Origin: Neobacillus sp. SuZ13
GTDB taxonomy: Bacteria; Bacillota; Bacilli; Bacillales; Cytobacillaceae
Assembly: GCF_030123365.1 (NCBI RefSeq)
Contig: NZ_CP126107.1
Coordinates: forward strand, 4,177,501-4,241,500
Reading direction: 5' to 3'
DNA length: 64,000 nucleotides
Shown here: piece after piece, positions 1-8,874 of the stretch
Position numbering within the stretch: the stretch's first letter is position 1
How the letters are laid out: each line of letters opens with the position of its first letter
Notes under the pieces: generated by a model
The model's database searches: none
Seen by the model: the letters and a program-made list of their open reading frames with translations, nothing else
What the model was told of the DNA's origin: nothing
Translations under genes and position numbers: made by a program

Positions 1-1211
1 ATAATAACTAGTGTCCGTTCTCCCCCTTTTTCTTCGAACCAAGTAATTCCATTTAACTCCTGAAGAAAAAGTGATAAAGAATAAGTGATTTGTTCTAAGT
101 ATTCCTCAACAATTTTCAAATCGTATTCATTAATAACATATAGTTCACTTTCAAATACTAATTCCTCTTCTAATGATTGTAGAGTGGACAGAAGTTTCCT
201 GCATGTCTTCATTACTAGTGGATGCTTAGTAATCATTTGTTTTTCAGACCCCTGTGAAAGTGATGAGAATTGTGAAATACCATCGAAAAATGCTTCATTA
301 TCTAATAAAGCCTCTTCTATTGTATATAAGGTCTTTTCACGGACTTCATTTTCCATTAGTCTTGTAAGCAGTGTTTCTAAGGTATAATCCGTAAAACGAT
401 AGCTTAACGCTTTCTGTGCCGCATATTCAAGAAGGTGTCCTTCGTCAAAAACAACGGAAGAATGTTCGGGTAATAACGGCAGCTGTCCTTCACGTTTTCT
501 CGATTCTTTTGTCCAAATATGCTCCATATAAAAATCATGGGAACAGATAATTAAATCCTCAGAGTGGCGGTAATACTCTCTGTGCAAGGTCAGCCCACAG
601 CGGTGACGCTTCTCACAAGAAAAACAATCCTGTACAGCATCCCAGCTAACTTCACTCCACATCTCATCAGATAAAGTTGGATAGTCCCTTCTGTCGCCAT
701 ATTTTTCAAAGGTTTGCATGGAGCCAACAGTATGCACAAAATCAGGCAGGTTTTCATATATACTTGCAATCTCATCGGAGAAATCATTGTTCTTCGTTTG
801 ATCCAACTTTTTTAAACAGAGATACTGATCTCGAGATTTAGCCAAGCGGACATCGATATCTAGTCCGAGAACCTTCTCTAATTTTGCGATATCTCCCTCT
901 TTTTTCACCAATTGCTCAATTAAAGTCTCATCTGCACAAGCAATGACAGCCGGGCGATTCGTATAGCGGGCATACATGATCGCATAAAGCAAGTAAACAA
1001 TTGTTTTCCCCGTTCCAACTCCTGCTTCAGCAAACATCACTTTTTTATCTTTGAAGGCATTTTCTAGTTGAAAAGCCATATATATCTGTTCATCTCTTAA
1101 TTCGAATCCTGCTTCGGGCAATATATCATAGAATAAATCCCCGATCCATTCACCCAATTTTTCATAAAAGGACTCAGTTTTTGCAATCTCAAATGGCATA
1201 CGTTTTTGCAT
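1..1211 (-). CDS. ypvA: DinG-family ATP-dependent helicase YpvA (partial, C-terminus outside window)
   Basis: Reading the minus strand from the ATG at 1211 gives about 403 residues before the window edge, with no stop. Seen: a Walker A motif GVGTGKT near residues 64-70, a DEGH box near residue 252, and clustered cysteines (CFSCEKRHRC, near residue 195) where XPD/DinG enzymes carry an iron-sulfur cluster. Unlike the dinG gene at 23410-26211 there is no N-terminal exonuclease domain. The family unwinds DNA from 5' to 3' using ATP. It lies 57 bp downstream of the THUMP methyltransferase gene, as I recall for ypvA in Bacillus. The substrate is not known from sequence. Helicase motifs IV-VI should lie outside the window. 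Confidence 0.88.
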   Translation of the reverse strand, partial: MQKRMPFEIAKTESFYEKLGEWIGDLFYDILPEAGFELRDEQIYMAFQLENAFKDKKVMFAEAGVGTGKTIVYLLYAIMYARYTNRPAVIACADETLIEQLVKKEGDIAKLEKVLGLDIDVRLAKSRDQYLCLKKLDQTKNNDFSDEIASIYENLPDFVHTVGSMQTFEKYGDRRDYPTLSDEMWSEVSWDAVQDCFSCEKRHRCGLTLHREYYRHSEDLIICSHDFYMEHIWTKESRKREGQLPLLPEHSSVVFDEGHLLEYAAQKALSYRFTDYTLETLLTRLMENEVREKTLYTIEEALLDNEAFFDGISQFSSLSQGSEKQMITKHPLVMKTCRKLLSTLQSLEEELVFESELYVINEYDLKIVEEYLEQITYSLSLFLQELNGITWFEEKGGERTLVI

Positions 1212-1268
1212 GGTACCCTCCCCAAAAAAACTTTCATATAATTCAACAAAAATAATGATTCATTCGAA

Positions 1269-2426
1269 TTACTTGTCTTGATTTAAATCATCTTGACGAG
1301 GAGGTTTCTTTCCCCAATATTGATAAAGATCCGTACGAATAAAGCCGTTAAAAAGTTTTCGCTTTTTTGTCGCGGGTTTACCATAAAATTGTTCAAACTG
1401 CTCGTTAGAAGTTAAGATATATTTAGACCATGTATCAAGTGTATTGAATGCAACGCCCATTTCTTTATACATCTGTTCGACTGCTTTTTTCTCCCCGAGT
1501 CTTTCACCATAAGGGGGATTCCCAACAATGACACCGTATTGCTTATTTGTAGAAATGTCTCTAACCTGCATTTGCTTAAATTGGATCAAGTCCCCAAATC
1601 CAGCCTCAAAAGCATTATCTTGGGCAATTTTCACCATTCTATGGTCGATATCTGTCCCTAAAATATCTAATGGCTGATCATAATTTGCTAAGTCCTCCGC
1701 TTCATTTCTAGCGTCATCCCAAACTTGCGCTGGGATCCAATTCCATCGTTCCGATACAAACTCCCTATTAAAGCCTGGTGCAATATTTTGCCCGATCATT
1801 GCTGCTTCAATCGGAATCGTTCCAGAACCACAGAAAGGGTCCATAAAGGGACGGTCTGCTTTCCAATTAGTGAGCAAAACCAGCGCAGCTGCAAGGGTTT
1901 CCTTTAGGGGTGCCTCACCTTGATCCACTCGATAACCGCGTTTATGCAGCCCTTGACCACTTGTGTCAATGGTTATAGTGGCGACGTCTTTTAGTAATGC
2001 CACTTCGATGCGAAAATAAGCACCGTTTTCTTCAAACCATGTACTTCGCTTATAGTGTTGTTTCATCCGTTCCACAACAGCCTTTTTAACAATTGCCTGG
2101 CAATCAGAAACACTGAAAAGCTTTGACTTAACGGATTTACCAACCACAGGAAATTCAGCATCTTCAGGTAAGAATTTCTCCCATGGAAGTGCCTTAGTTT
2201 TTTCAAATAGTTCATCAAAGGTAAACGCCTTAAATTCTCCGACCTTTATCTTTATTCTATCTGCTGTCCGTAGCCATAAATTACTGCGTGCGATTGCAGA
2301 TTCATCCCCTGTGTAAGTGACCTTTCCATTTTCAACTTCACATTCATATCCCAATGCCCGGACTTCTTTGGCAACTAAAGCCTCCAGCCCCATGGCCGCA
2401 GTAGCTATTATTTGATATTTTCCCAT
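1269..2426 (-). CDS. ypsC: THUMP-domain class I SAM-dependent RNA methyltransferase (YpsC/RlmK-L type)
   Basis: This 385-residue protein has an N-terminal THUMP RNA-binding region (about residues 1-150) and a C-terminal Rossmann methyltransferase domain. Seen: DPFCGSGTIPIEA as the SAM-binding motif I and NPPYGERLG as motif IV, typical of N2-guanine RNA methyltransferases such as RlmL. It should therefore methylate a guanine in 23S rRNA or another structured RNA; the exact position cannot be read from sequence. It sits between rnpB and ypvA, the usual Bacillus place for ypsC, and the N-terminus MGKYQIIATAAMGLEA matches that family. The C-terminal lysine and asparagine-rich tail is not conserved in the family. 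Confidence 0.9.
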   Translation of the reverse strand: MGKYQIIATAAMGLEALVAKEVRALGYECEVENGKVTYTGDESAIARSNLWLRTADRIKIKVGEFKAFTFDELFEKTKALPWEKFLPEDAEFPVVGKSVKSKLFSVSDCQAIVKKAVVERMKQHYKRSTWFEENGAYFRIEVALLKDVATITIDTSGQGLHKRGYRVDQGEAPLKETLAAALVLLTNWKADRPFMDPFCGSGTIPIEAAMIGQNIAPGFNREFVSERWNWIPAQVWDDARNEAEDLANYDQPLDILGTDIDHRMVKIAQDNAFEAGFGDLIQFKQMQVRDISTNKQYGVIVGNPPYGERLGEKKAVEQMYKEMGVAFNTLDTWSKYILTSNEQFEQFYGKPATKKRKLFNGFIRTDLYQYWGKKPPRQDDLNQDK

Positions 2427-2550
2427 TTTTTCACCCTTAATTCATTTCATTAGTATGTATGGTTGTGTTTATAAAATTATCTTTCATTCGCTTTCATTAT
2501 GGACAAAAACTAGTTAATGAATGCAATATGTTTATCTATAATAATGTCTC

Positions 2551-2724
2551 TGTTAAATTGTCCTGTTGATTTCCGCTCCAGGCACTTCGCTTTCCGCGGG
2601 CGGTTCGGGGAGCCTCCTCGTCGCTGCGCTCCTGCGGGGTCTCCCCTGCCCCGTCCTCCCGCAGGAGTCTTCGTGCCTTCCGCTCCAATCAACAGGGTGC
2701 CAAATTAAACAATAACCTTTACAA
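2551..2724. repeat. GC-rich imperfect palindromic intergenic repeat, copy 1
   Basis: The element starts near TGTTGATTTCCGCTCC and ends near CCGCTCCAATCAACA, so the termini are inverted repeats. An inner pair (CTCCTGCGGGG against CCCGCAGGAG) gives an alternative hairpin. It is much richer in G and C than the flanks. Near-identical copies lie at 19449-19622 and 42868-43012 in the same orientation. It fills most of the 360-bp gap between ypsC and rnpB; the rest (2427-2550) shows nothing I recognise. Short open frames across it (for example 2517-2708) are products of its composition and are not called as genes. Confidence 0.9.
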
Positions 2725-2738
2725 ACATATAATAATAA

Positions 2739-2767
2739 TAAAAAGCTCTCCTTATTAGGAGAGCCGT
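2739..2767 (-). terminator. Rho-independent terminator of rnpB
   Basis: On the minus strand GGCTCTCC, loop TAATAA and GGAGAGC are followed by TTTTT. It lies 20 bp beyond the 3' end of the RNase P RNA. Confidence 0.85.
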
Positions 2768-2787
2768 TTATATCCAGCATACATTCC

Positions 2788-3212
2788 CATTAATAACGTT
2801 CTGTAAGCCATGTTCTGTACCAGTGTACTACAAACGACACGGGTGTGTCTCGTACTTAGGTGGTAATCATCTATCTACAGGCTCAAATTTGAGCCTGTCC
2901 TTCTCCTTGTTCAATTCCTCAGAGAAAGTGCCCCTACCATTATTTGGGTTTCTCGCTCGTGGGGTTTACCCGTTCCACCCTTCCCATTTCTGGAAAGGCT
3001 ACGTCACTGTGGCACTTTTATAGGTATTCATACCATATCCTAAAAAGGACTTAGGTATTTTCCCGGCCGTCAGTTGGATGCTAGCCCCAACTGCCCTAGC
3101 TTATGAATTCACTAGGCACGAACACTACGAGCATCTCAGCTCGTGCGAGCATGGACTTTCCTCTGCAAGAAAGCAAATGCATCTTACAGCGATTACCCGA
3201 ACGTTATTAATG
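2788..3212 (-). ncRNA. rnpB: RNase P RNA, class B (Bacillus type)
   Basis: This is the catalytic RNA that cleaves the 5' leaders of pre-tRNAs. Seen on the minus strand: the 5' core AACGTTCGGGTAATCGCTG, then GAGGAAAGTCCATGCTCGCAC (shown here only in part), AGTGTTCGTGCCTAG, GCTAGGGCAG, AAAGTGCCACAGTGACG, GGTAAACCCC, and a 3' end ACATGGCTTACAGAACGTT. The first and last 14 bases (CATTAATAACGTTC and GAACGTTATTAATG) pair perfectly as helix P1. The layout matches the B-type RNA of B. subtilis, and the neighbours gpsB and ypsC are the usual ones. Open frames across this region are spurious. Ends are set by helix P1 and could be off by a few bases. Confidence 0.96.
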
Positions 3213-3222
3213 AATACAATTT

Positions 3223-3251
3223 ATTATATGTATTTCACGCTGGTAATTCAA
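3223..3251 (-). promoter_or_regulatory. Sigma-A promoter of rnpB
   Basis: On the minus strand a -35 TTGAAT (3251-3246) and a perfect -10 TATAAT (3228-3223) are separated by 17 bp. The predicted start near 3216 is just ahead of helix P1 of the RNase P RNA. This is one of the best sigma-A matches in the window, as suits an abundant stable RNA. Confidence 0.8.
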
Positions 3252-3283
3252 TGGTTATTAACAGGAAATCTTCCTATTTTTTG

Positions 3284-3586
3284 TTAATCATAAAGCTTGT
3301 TACCAAAAACATGTTTTTCAAGATTGGATAAACGCTTCAAGATATCAAAATTTGTTGTTCCTGCAGGTTGAGCTGCTGGCTGCCTTTTTGATGTTTCCTC
3401 AAGCTGTTTCCGGAGCCGAAGATTTTCCTGTTGAAGATCTTCAATCTCCTGATGAAAAGTTCCATAGTCTTTAATGATTAGATCTAAGAACTTATCAACA
3501 TCTTCTTGTTTATAACCGCGTACTCCAGACTTAAACTCTTTTTCTAAAATATCCTTCGCTGTTAATTTCACTTTATCTGACAGCAT
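3284..3586 (-). CDS. gpsB: Cell-cycle protein GpsB (DivIVA-like)
   Basis: Small cytoplasmic coiled-coil protein that, in Bacillus, shuttles penicillin-binding protein PBP1 (PonA) between the side wall and the septum. The ATG at 3586 is preferred (100 aa) because GAGGTG lies six bases upstream and the product starts MLSDKVKLTAKDILEKEF as in the family. Residues 1-60 form the DivIVA-like membrane- and PBP-binding region (GVRGYKQEDVDKFLD), followed by a coiled coil and a short linker. The C-terminal helix FDILKRLSNLEKHVFG is the hexamerisation part. Its known partner ponA is also in this window (15679-18366). It lies immediately upstream of rnpB, its normal place. Confidence 0.95.
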   Translation of the reverse strand: MLSDKVKLTAKDILEKEFKSGVRGYKQEDVDKFLDLIIKDYGTFHQEIEDLQQENLRLRKQLEETSKRQPAAQPAGTTNFDILKRLSNLEKHVFGNKLYD

Positions 3587-3729
3587 TCCATTCACCTCAG
3601 TATTTGCCAATCACTACCTATTATTTTTTCAAAAATATGTAGTTTTGTCAATTTTCATTTGTATTGTCAGTATTATGATTTTTAAAACAATTCAATATAT
3701 GGAATAACCACCGTAAAAATGACTAAAAC

Positions 3730-4287
3730 CTAAAAATCAGACAGTTTCATTTGTTCTTCTTCCACAATCATTTGTAAATCATAAAATGTTATAAGTTCAA
3801 TGGAGTATGGATGTTTCTTTCGGTATTCCAAAGCCATTTCATAAATAAATTTTGGATTCCCTTCTTTTTCCTGATCGTACAGAAGGAGGAGTCCATCACT
3901 TTTTTCAATAAAAAATTGATTTTTCAACCGAAATTGCCAAGGTTTTTCATATACCTTTTTCGAAACAGAATCAATGAAATCTGCTTGAGCAAGGATCGAC
4001 TCATACCATTCCCGGTTATTTTCCTTCCATGATGCTTGCTGGTCTAAAAATGGAGTGATCACCGCTAGCTTTACATCAGGAAATTCCATTTGCAGTTCAA
4101 AGACAACCTCAGCAGCCCACAGCTCCACGCCTAACTGACCACTGATCAGCACCCACTCTAATCCTTCTTCCATCATTGGAAGTAATGATTTCTTTAAAGC
4201 AGCCTTAATAAATAAAACCGACGGATGATCATTCTTAAAAATCCCTAATTCAAACGGTTTATAACCTGATATGGCTAGAACTTTCAT
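3730..4287 (-). CDS. ypsA: YpsA family protein (DUF1273, SLOG superfamily)
   Basis: A 185-residue soluble protein. The segment VLISGQLGVELWAAEV has the glycine-rich turn typical of the Rossmann-like SLOG fold, proposed to bind nucleotide-type ligands. In B. subtilis, YpsA overproduction disturbs cell division, and ypsA lies next to gpsB there as here; the biochemical role is not settled. No transmembrane or signal sequence is seen. It is followed by gpsB on the same strand after a 143-bp gap. The N-terminus MKVLAISGYKPFELGIF matches the family. Confidence 0.88.
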   Translation of the reverse strand: MKVLAISGYKPFELGIFKNDHPSVLFIKAALKKSLLPMMEEGLEWVLISGQLGVELWAAEVVFELQMEFPDVKLAVITPFLDQQASWKENNREWYESILAQADFIDSVSKKVYEKPWQFRLKNQFFIEKSDGLLLLYDQEKEGNPKFIYEMALEYRKKHPYSIELITFYDLQMIVEEEQMKLSDF

Positions 4288-4374
4288 CTAAAAATGTTCT
4301 CCTCAATATAGGAATTTTTTTAAAAATGGATAAACATTTGGACAAGAATAGCATATCATGTAGTAATAATAAAT

Positions 4375-4402
4375 AAAAAACAAGGGCTAAAAAGCCCCTG
4401 TA
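4375..4402 (-). terminator. Terminator downstream of cotD
   Basis: On the minus strand CAGGGGCT, loop TTTT and AGCCCTTG are followed by TTTTTT. The stem begins just after the cotD stop codon. Confidence 0.8.
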
Positions 4403-4417
4403 ATCAACTATTAACTA

Positions 4418-4870
4418 TTAGCGTCTAGGTCCCATGAATGGTCCTGGTGCAAATCCTGGGCCTCCTGGACCGCCCATTCCTGGACCAAATCCCGGGCCTC
4501 CTGGGCCAACCATTCCTGGACCAAATCCTGGGCCTCCTGGGCCAACCATTCCTGGACCAAATCCTGGGCCTCCTGGACCGAAACCTGGGCCTCCTGGCAT
4601 AGCGTTTGGTAAAGCATTTGCAGCCGGCAGAGTTGCTGGCAGTGGAGCTATTGGAGCACATGGGTTACAGCAGTTAATATGCTGATTGCATACCTCTTCA
4701 GCACATGAAGCAGTTTGTGGGCAGTAATGCTTATGTTGAAACAAATGATGATTCACCGTTGTTGTGTGGACAGGGTGAATATGGGGAACCACTGTTGTTG
4801 AAAACGTATGGTTCACAAATTGTTGAGTCGGATGAATAACAGGCGGCGTAATATTAGTTCCAAGATACAT
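4418..4870 (-). CDS. cotD: Spore coat protein CotD family with collagen-like Gly-Pro tail
   Basis: The N-terminal half is the CotD signature: VIHPTQQFVNHTFSTTVVPH, then HIHPVHTTTVNHHLFQH and cysteine- and histidine-rich CNQHINCCNPC. CotD is an inner coat protein laid down late in sporulation in the mother cell. At 150 residues it is about twice the B. subtilis protein, because a tail made of GPGFGPGMVGPG units has been added (about residues 95-145). The tail is encoded by 36-bp tandem repeats (4459-4587). The ribosome site GGGAG lies eight bases before the ATG. It sits between ypsA and mrfB as in B. subtilis. The upstream region has a CATA-containing sequence that only partly resembles a sigma-K -10 element. 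Confidence 0.88.
   Translation of the reverse strand: MYLGTNITPPVIHPTQQFVNHTFSTTVVPHIHPVHTTTVNHHLFQHKHYCPQTASCAEEVCNQHINCCNPCAPIAPLPATLPAANALPNAMPGGPGFGPGGPGFGPGMVGPGGPGFGPGMVGPGGPGFGPGMGGPGGPGFAPGPFMGPRR
4459..4587. repeat. 36-bp tandem repeat inside cotD
   Basis: Three 36-bp units begin at 4459, 4495 and 4531, with a truncated fourth from 4567. Units two and three are identical and unit one differs at a few bases. Each unit encodes twelve residues of the Gly-Pro-Gly-Phe type on the minus strand. The length is a multiple of three, so copy-number change would keep the frame. Confidence 0.9.
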
Positions 4871-5043
4871 ATGAAAATCTCCCTTCAGAATTTTGTTTAC
4901 ATTACAGCCTATGTTGAAGGGATTACTCTTGTACTAATGAAAATACCTATTTTTCCTTGGCAACAGTTTATTTCCTTAATTTCTATTTAAATATGTATAA
5001 ATATGCCTAGCTTAAAACAAAATATTCTAGGCATATGTTTTAT

Positions 5044-5139
5044 TTATAGAAAAGAATAAAAGCTATCTTTTAAACTTGTAAAAATAACTGCAGTCAAACA
5101 TACGACAACGAAAAATAAAAATAAAATTGCTTTATACAT
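5044..5139 (-). CDS. Possible small single-span membrane peptide (31 aa)
   Basis: In the 431-bp gap between cotD and mrfB, a short frame begins at an ATG at 5139 with GGAG eight bases upstream. It encodes MYKAILFLFFVVVCLTAVIF and then a short polar end with lysine and aspartate. The hydrophobic stretch of about 17 residues would make one membrane span. I do not recognise the family. An upstream in-frame ATG would extend it to 41 residues but has a poorer ribosome site. The remainder of the gap (4871-5043 and 5140-5301) is AT-rich and shows nothing else I can support. Confidence 0.4.
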   Translation of the reverse strand: MYKAILFLFFVVVCLTAVIFTSLKDSFYSFL

Positions 5140-5301
5140 ATAACCAGCTCCAAATGTTTTGTATTTCATTTTTTTCAATCCAATTTCAAATTTTACAACT
5201 TTCAGCTTTAATTAACAATATGGAAATACTGGTTTTTCAAACAAATTACAAAGATTTTTTGACAAAAAAGTGAACTTTAAAAAAGTTAATTATTTTTCTA
5301 G

Positions 5302-6558
5302 TTATTTTGCCATTTTCCGCTCTAACCGCTTAAGCCTGAATTGCAGTTGTTCTAGACTGCAGTGGCCTGAAATTATGGATGTTTGTTCCGATTGAGACAC
5401 AAGCATAATCGCTTTCTGACAGTATTCTATAGCAAGTTTATAATCTTTTATTCTATGTTCATATATTTTTGCAAGTTCTAAGCAGGCTTCTAACATCAAC
5501 CGTTTATTACCCGAATCTGCAACATCTGAAAATAGTTTCTCCGCTTTTACCCAATCTTTTTCTTTTTTGCGTTGTAAAGCTAAAGAAAATTTAGCTTGAA
5601 AGGATGTCATATCACTTCCATTAACAAGTTGGGTTAATACTTTCTCAGCCTGATTTTTTTCACCTAAAGCTGCAAACCAGCGCCCTACCTCAAAAGACTC
5701 CGGCCTGGTCTGATCAGTATCAAGCCCGCAAAGCTGGAACGTGATATGTGTGTATAAGGTAACAAGCGATAAAATATCAATTTCATTATGCTTTAGAATG
5801 CCCATCATCCCATCTGGTTGTTTACTATCAATGAAATCAAAATAAATCATTGGAGCTAAAAAGCCAGGAATATCATCGACTCTTTCCACACCAAGTACCT
5901 CTTTCTCAACGACAGCTAACTTCAAACGCTCTAATTTATGCTTCCAAAGTCTCTTCGCCGCATGAAACAAATCAAAATGTCCAAACTGTGGCAGCTTGGG
6001 GACATGTTCTCGAACAAGGGTATGTCTAGTCTTTACCTGCGGCCAATCAAATGACTTCCCATTATAGGTCACGAGCGTTTTATAATTGACTTTCTCTAGA
6101 AAGCTTTGATATAAAGCAACTTCGGCACCCGGATTAGGTAAAATATGTTGTCTTAAGATGAGGGAATCGCCCGATACGCTGGCATAGCCGAGAAGGAAAA
6201 TGGTATTTCCTACTCCGCCTCCAAGCCCCGTTGTTTCGGTATCAAAAAAGAATAATTCCTCCGCTTGATGTCCTTCGGCAGATAATGGATGATTGACGGG
6301 TTGTTTGTTCCAAATGTCGACTGCAGTGAGGAAATCCCGAAAACAGTAATGCCCGTGCTGATGTGAGAGTGGATATTTCACTTCTCTGATTAAACAGTAA
6401 TCCTCGTCTAAAAAAAACGGAAACACGTTTGCATGTTCCCATTTTTCCTTGAAGGGAACCTCAATGTTAGCTGTTTTTAGAGGAGTATTCATTTTTTCTG
6501 ATGATCCCCCAACAGAAAGATGTGGTTTTAAACGATTTAATTTATTTTTTAACGACAT
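5302..6558 (-). CDS. mrfB: Mitomycin repair exonuclease MrfB (YprB), DEDD fold with TPR-like tail
   Basis: A 418-residue protein with an RNase H-like 3'-5' exonuclease domain: FFDTETTGLGGG (first Asp/Glu pair, near residues 110-120), VTYNGKSFDWP and HNEIDILSL for the later acidic and histidine positions. The C-terminal 130 residues are helical repeats resembling TPRs. In B. subtilis, YprB was renamed MrfB after being shown to act with the helicase MrfA in repair of mitomycin C damage independently of UvrABC. Here mrfB follows mrfA by 17 bp on the same strand, consistent with one transcript. The catalytic acids are present, so it is probably active. Confidence 0.92.
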   Translation of the reverse strand: MSLKNKLNRLKPHLSVGGSSEKMNTPLKTANIEVPFKEKWEHANVFPFFLDEDYCLIREVKYPLSHQHGHYCFRDFLTAVDIWNKQPVNHPLSAEGHQAEELFFFDTETTGLGGGVGNTIFLLGYASVSGDSLILRQHILPNPGAEVALYQSFLEKVNYKTLVTYNGKSFDWPQVKTRHTLVREHVPKLPQFGHFDLFHAAKRLWKHKLERLKLAVVEKEVLGVERVDDIPGFLAPMIYFDFIDSKQPDGMMGILKHNEIDILSLVTLYTHITFQLCGLDTDQTRPESFEVGRWFAALGEKNQAEKVLTQLVNGSDMTSFQAKFSLALQRKKEKDWVKAEKLFSDVADSGNKRLMLEACLELAKIYEHRIKDYKLAIEYCQKAIMLVSQSEQTSIISGHCSLEQLQFRLKRLERKMAK

Positions 6559-6575
6559 CGCTAATCTTCCTTCTC

Positions 6576-8852
6576 CTATATTGAGGAATTTAAAAATGCT
6601 TCAATTATTTTTAAAACATCCTTTTTCGCTGCTTCACTAATTGTGTCCGTACCAATGCAGGATGGGCAGCCATATTCACACTGACATCCGTTAATCATTT
6701 TCTTTGTTTCGATAAATACTTCTGACATTCCCATGTGTATTTTTTCGCTTAAGCCAATCCCGCCTGGGTAGCGGTCATAAAAGAAAATGGTTGGCTTTTC
6801 ATTATGATCTGCCTTCACCTGTGGTATAACATGAATATCCTGTGGGTCCGCCATTACGAATAAGGGGGCAATATGGTTTAGTGCGTGGGCCGTCCCAACA
6901 AGCCCCTGTTCGAGTCGCTCATGGCCCAATTCAGACAAAGGCTGGTTTAAGGAAATCCATGCTGCATTGGTGTGCAGCTCCTCTTCAGGCAAATGGATTG
7001 GTCCGGACCCAATATTTTCGTGTGTTTCAAATTTTATTTTTTTAAATATGGTTGCCATCGCTCGTACACTAACATCCCCATAGCCAAATTCCGCCTCGTC
7101 TAATTCTTGAAGTTTGTCCACTTCAAGCACTTTTAATTGGACGGCTAAATTTGCATCAGTAAAATAGTCTACATCTACTTCCCTTACGAACGCCTTTTTC
7201 TCTTCCCAATCGAGTTTTTCAACCTGGAATTGGGTACCTTGATGTAAATAAATGGCTTCATCATGGAGAAGCGTCATCGCAGAAAAGCGGTCCATTTCTC
7301 CAATAACTTTGACATTGGCCACATCAGATTGGTCAACAATGATGACATTTTCCTGTGATGCCGATCGCAAACTAATGTTATGTGCAGGGAAGGAATCATT
7401 CATCCAATACCACTTTCCGCTGTTATGATAAAGAACACGTTCCTCGGTTAAGTATTCTAGCAATTCCTCTGTTTCCACGCTTCCAAATTGCTCTCCAGCT
7501 TTAAACGGAAGTTCATAGGCAGCACATTTCATATGATCGATTAAGATAATAAGATTGTCTGGATTTATTCTTGCTGTTTCAGGGCTTTTATTAAAAAAGT
7601 AATCAGGATTCTGGATGATATATTGATCAAGTGGACTAGAACTTGCTACCATAATAACAAGTGCTTCACTATGCCTTCTTCCGGCTCTTCCCGCTTGCTG
7701 CCAAGCACTGGAAATGGTACCTGGATAGCCGGTCATAATACAAACTTGCAACTGTCCAATGTCCACCCCTAGTTCTAGAGCATTCGTGCTGACTACACCG
7801 TAAATCTCACCAGAACGGAGATCTTTTTCTATCTTCCTTCTTTCGGTTGGGAGATATCCGCCTCTGTAGCCCATTATAGACTTTGCACCCAATTGGTTTT
7901 TCACTAATTCTTGCAAATAGGTTAGGATGATTTCAACTCTTACTCTGCTTCTCGCAAAGACTATTGTTTGAATTTTATTTTTTAATAGTTCCCCTGCAAT
8001 TTTCCGCACCTCTAGCGTGGCGCTTCTCCGAATGTTTAACGGCTTGTTTACGATAGGCGGGTTATAGAAGAGAAAATGCTTTGTACCACTAGGGGCCCCA
8101 TTGTTATCAATCAGGTGCATTTTTTCTTCTGTAAGGGTTTCGGCTAACTCTAGTGGATTCGCAATTGTTGCGGAAGTACAAATGAACACAGGGTTACTTC
8201 CATAATATTTACAAATCCGTTTTAGCCTTCTAATTACATTGGCTACATGGCTGCCAAACACACCGCGATACGTATGAAGTTCATCTATGACAACAAATTT
8301 AAGGTTTTCAAACAAGGAAACCCATTTTGTATGATGCGGTAGAATAGCTGAATGTAGCATATCTGGGTTCGTAATCACCACGTGACCTGCTTGTCTTACT
8401 CGTTGACGAATATTTGCTGGCGTATCCCCATCATACGTATAACTATTGATGTCTATACCGGCTGCTTGTATAATTTCATTGATTTCGCTCTTTTGATCTT
8501 GTGCTAGAGCCTTAGTAGGAAACATATAAAGGGCGCGTGCGCTTGGATTTGCTAGGATTGTTTGCAAGACTGGCAGATTATAACATAGGGTTTTCCCTGA
8601 AGCTGTCGGAGTTACTGCAACAATACTTTTACGGTCCCTAATTTTTTCATAGGCTGCGTTTTGGTGTGTATACAGTTGTTCTATTCCCCTGCCATTTAAT
8701 GCAGATTTTAATGCTGGATGAAGGTCATTGGGAAGCGGAACTGTTTGAGCCTGCTTTTCTTCGAGTGTATGCCAAGTTACGATATTTTCCTTGAATTGAT
8801 CATTTATTTTTAAGTCCGTTAATATTTCTTGTAGGTTTTTTCTTAATTTCAT
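6576..8852 (-). CDS. mrfA: Mitomycin repair DEXH helicase MrfA (YprA)
   Basis: A 758-residue superfamily 2 helicase. Seen in order: Walker A PTASGKTLCY near residue 85, a DELH box in VIDELHTYRG, SAT motif ICTSATIAN, motif VI QQAGRAGRR, and a C-terminal DUF1998 region whose zinc-binding cysteines are CQCEYGCPSC near residue 730. With MrfB it removes mitomycin C lesions in B. subtilis. The ATG at 8852 has GAGGTGAGAGGG upstream. A LexA-like box overlaps its inferred promoter (8875-8902), which would make the pair damage-inducible here; that is inference. Length and motif set are normal for the family. Confidence 0.94.
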   Translation of the reverse strand: MKLRKNLQEILTDLKINDQFKENIVTWHTLEEKQAQTVPLPNDLHPALKSALNGRGIEQLYTHQNAAYEKIRDRKSIVAVTPTASGKTLCYNLPVLQTILANPSARALYMFPTKALAQDQKSEINEIIQAAGIDINSYTYDGDTPANIRQRVRQAGHVVITNPDMLHSAILPHHTKWVSLFENLKFVVIDELHTYRGVFGSHVANVIRRLKRICKYYGSNPVFICTSATIANPLELAETLTEEKMHLIDNNGAPSGTKHFLFYNPPIVNKPLNIRRSATLEVRKIAGELLKNKIQTIVFARSRVRVEIILTYLQELVKNQLGAKSIMGYRGGYLPTERRKIEKDLRSGEIYGVVSTNALELGVDIGQLQVCIMTGYPGTISSAWQQAGRAGRRHSEALVIMVASSSPLDQYIIQNPDYFFNKSPETARINPDNLIILIDHMKCAAYELPFKAGEQFGSVETEELLEYLTEERVLYHNSGKWYWMNDSFPAHNISLRSASQENVIIVDQSDVANVKVIGEMDRFSAMTLLHDEAIYLHQGTQFQVEKLDWEEKKAFVREVDVDYFTDANLAVQLKVLEVDKLQELDEAEFGYGDVSVRAMATIFKKIKFETHENIGSGPIHLPEEELHTNAAWISLNQPLSELGHERLEQGLVGTAHALNHIAPLFVMADPQDIHVIPQVKADHNEKPTIFFYDRYPGGIGLSEKIHMGMSEVFIETKKMINGCQCEYGCPSCIGTDTISEAAKKDVLKIIEAFLNSSI

Positions 8853-8874
8853 GCCCTCTCACCTCATTACTTCT

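Noticed and set aside
85..387. 100-aa open frame on the plus strand
   Set aside because: It is antisense to the helicase ypvA, whose Walker A and DEGH motifs prove the minus strand is coding.
2517..2780. Several 60-75 aa frames on both strands
   Set aside because: They run through the palindromic repeat and the rnpB terminator; GC-rich repeats give chance open frames.
2823..3331. Open frames on the plus strand
   Set aside because: They overlap the RNase P RNA and the end of gpsB on the other strand.
4434..4685. Proline/glycine-rich plus-strand frame resembling a collagen-like protein
   Set aside because: It is the complement of the CotD repeat tail and has no ribosome site or independent conservation.
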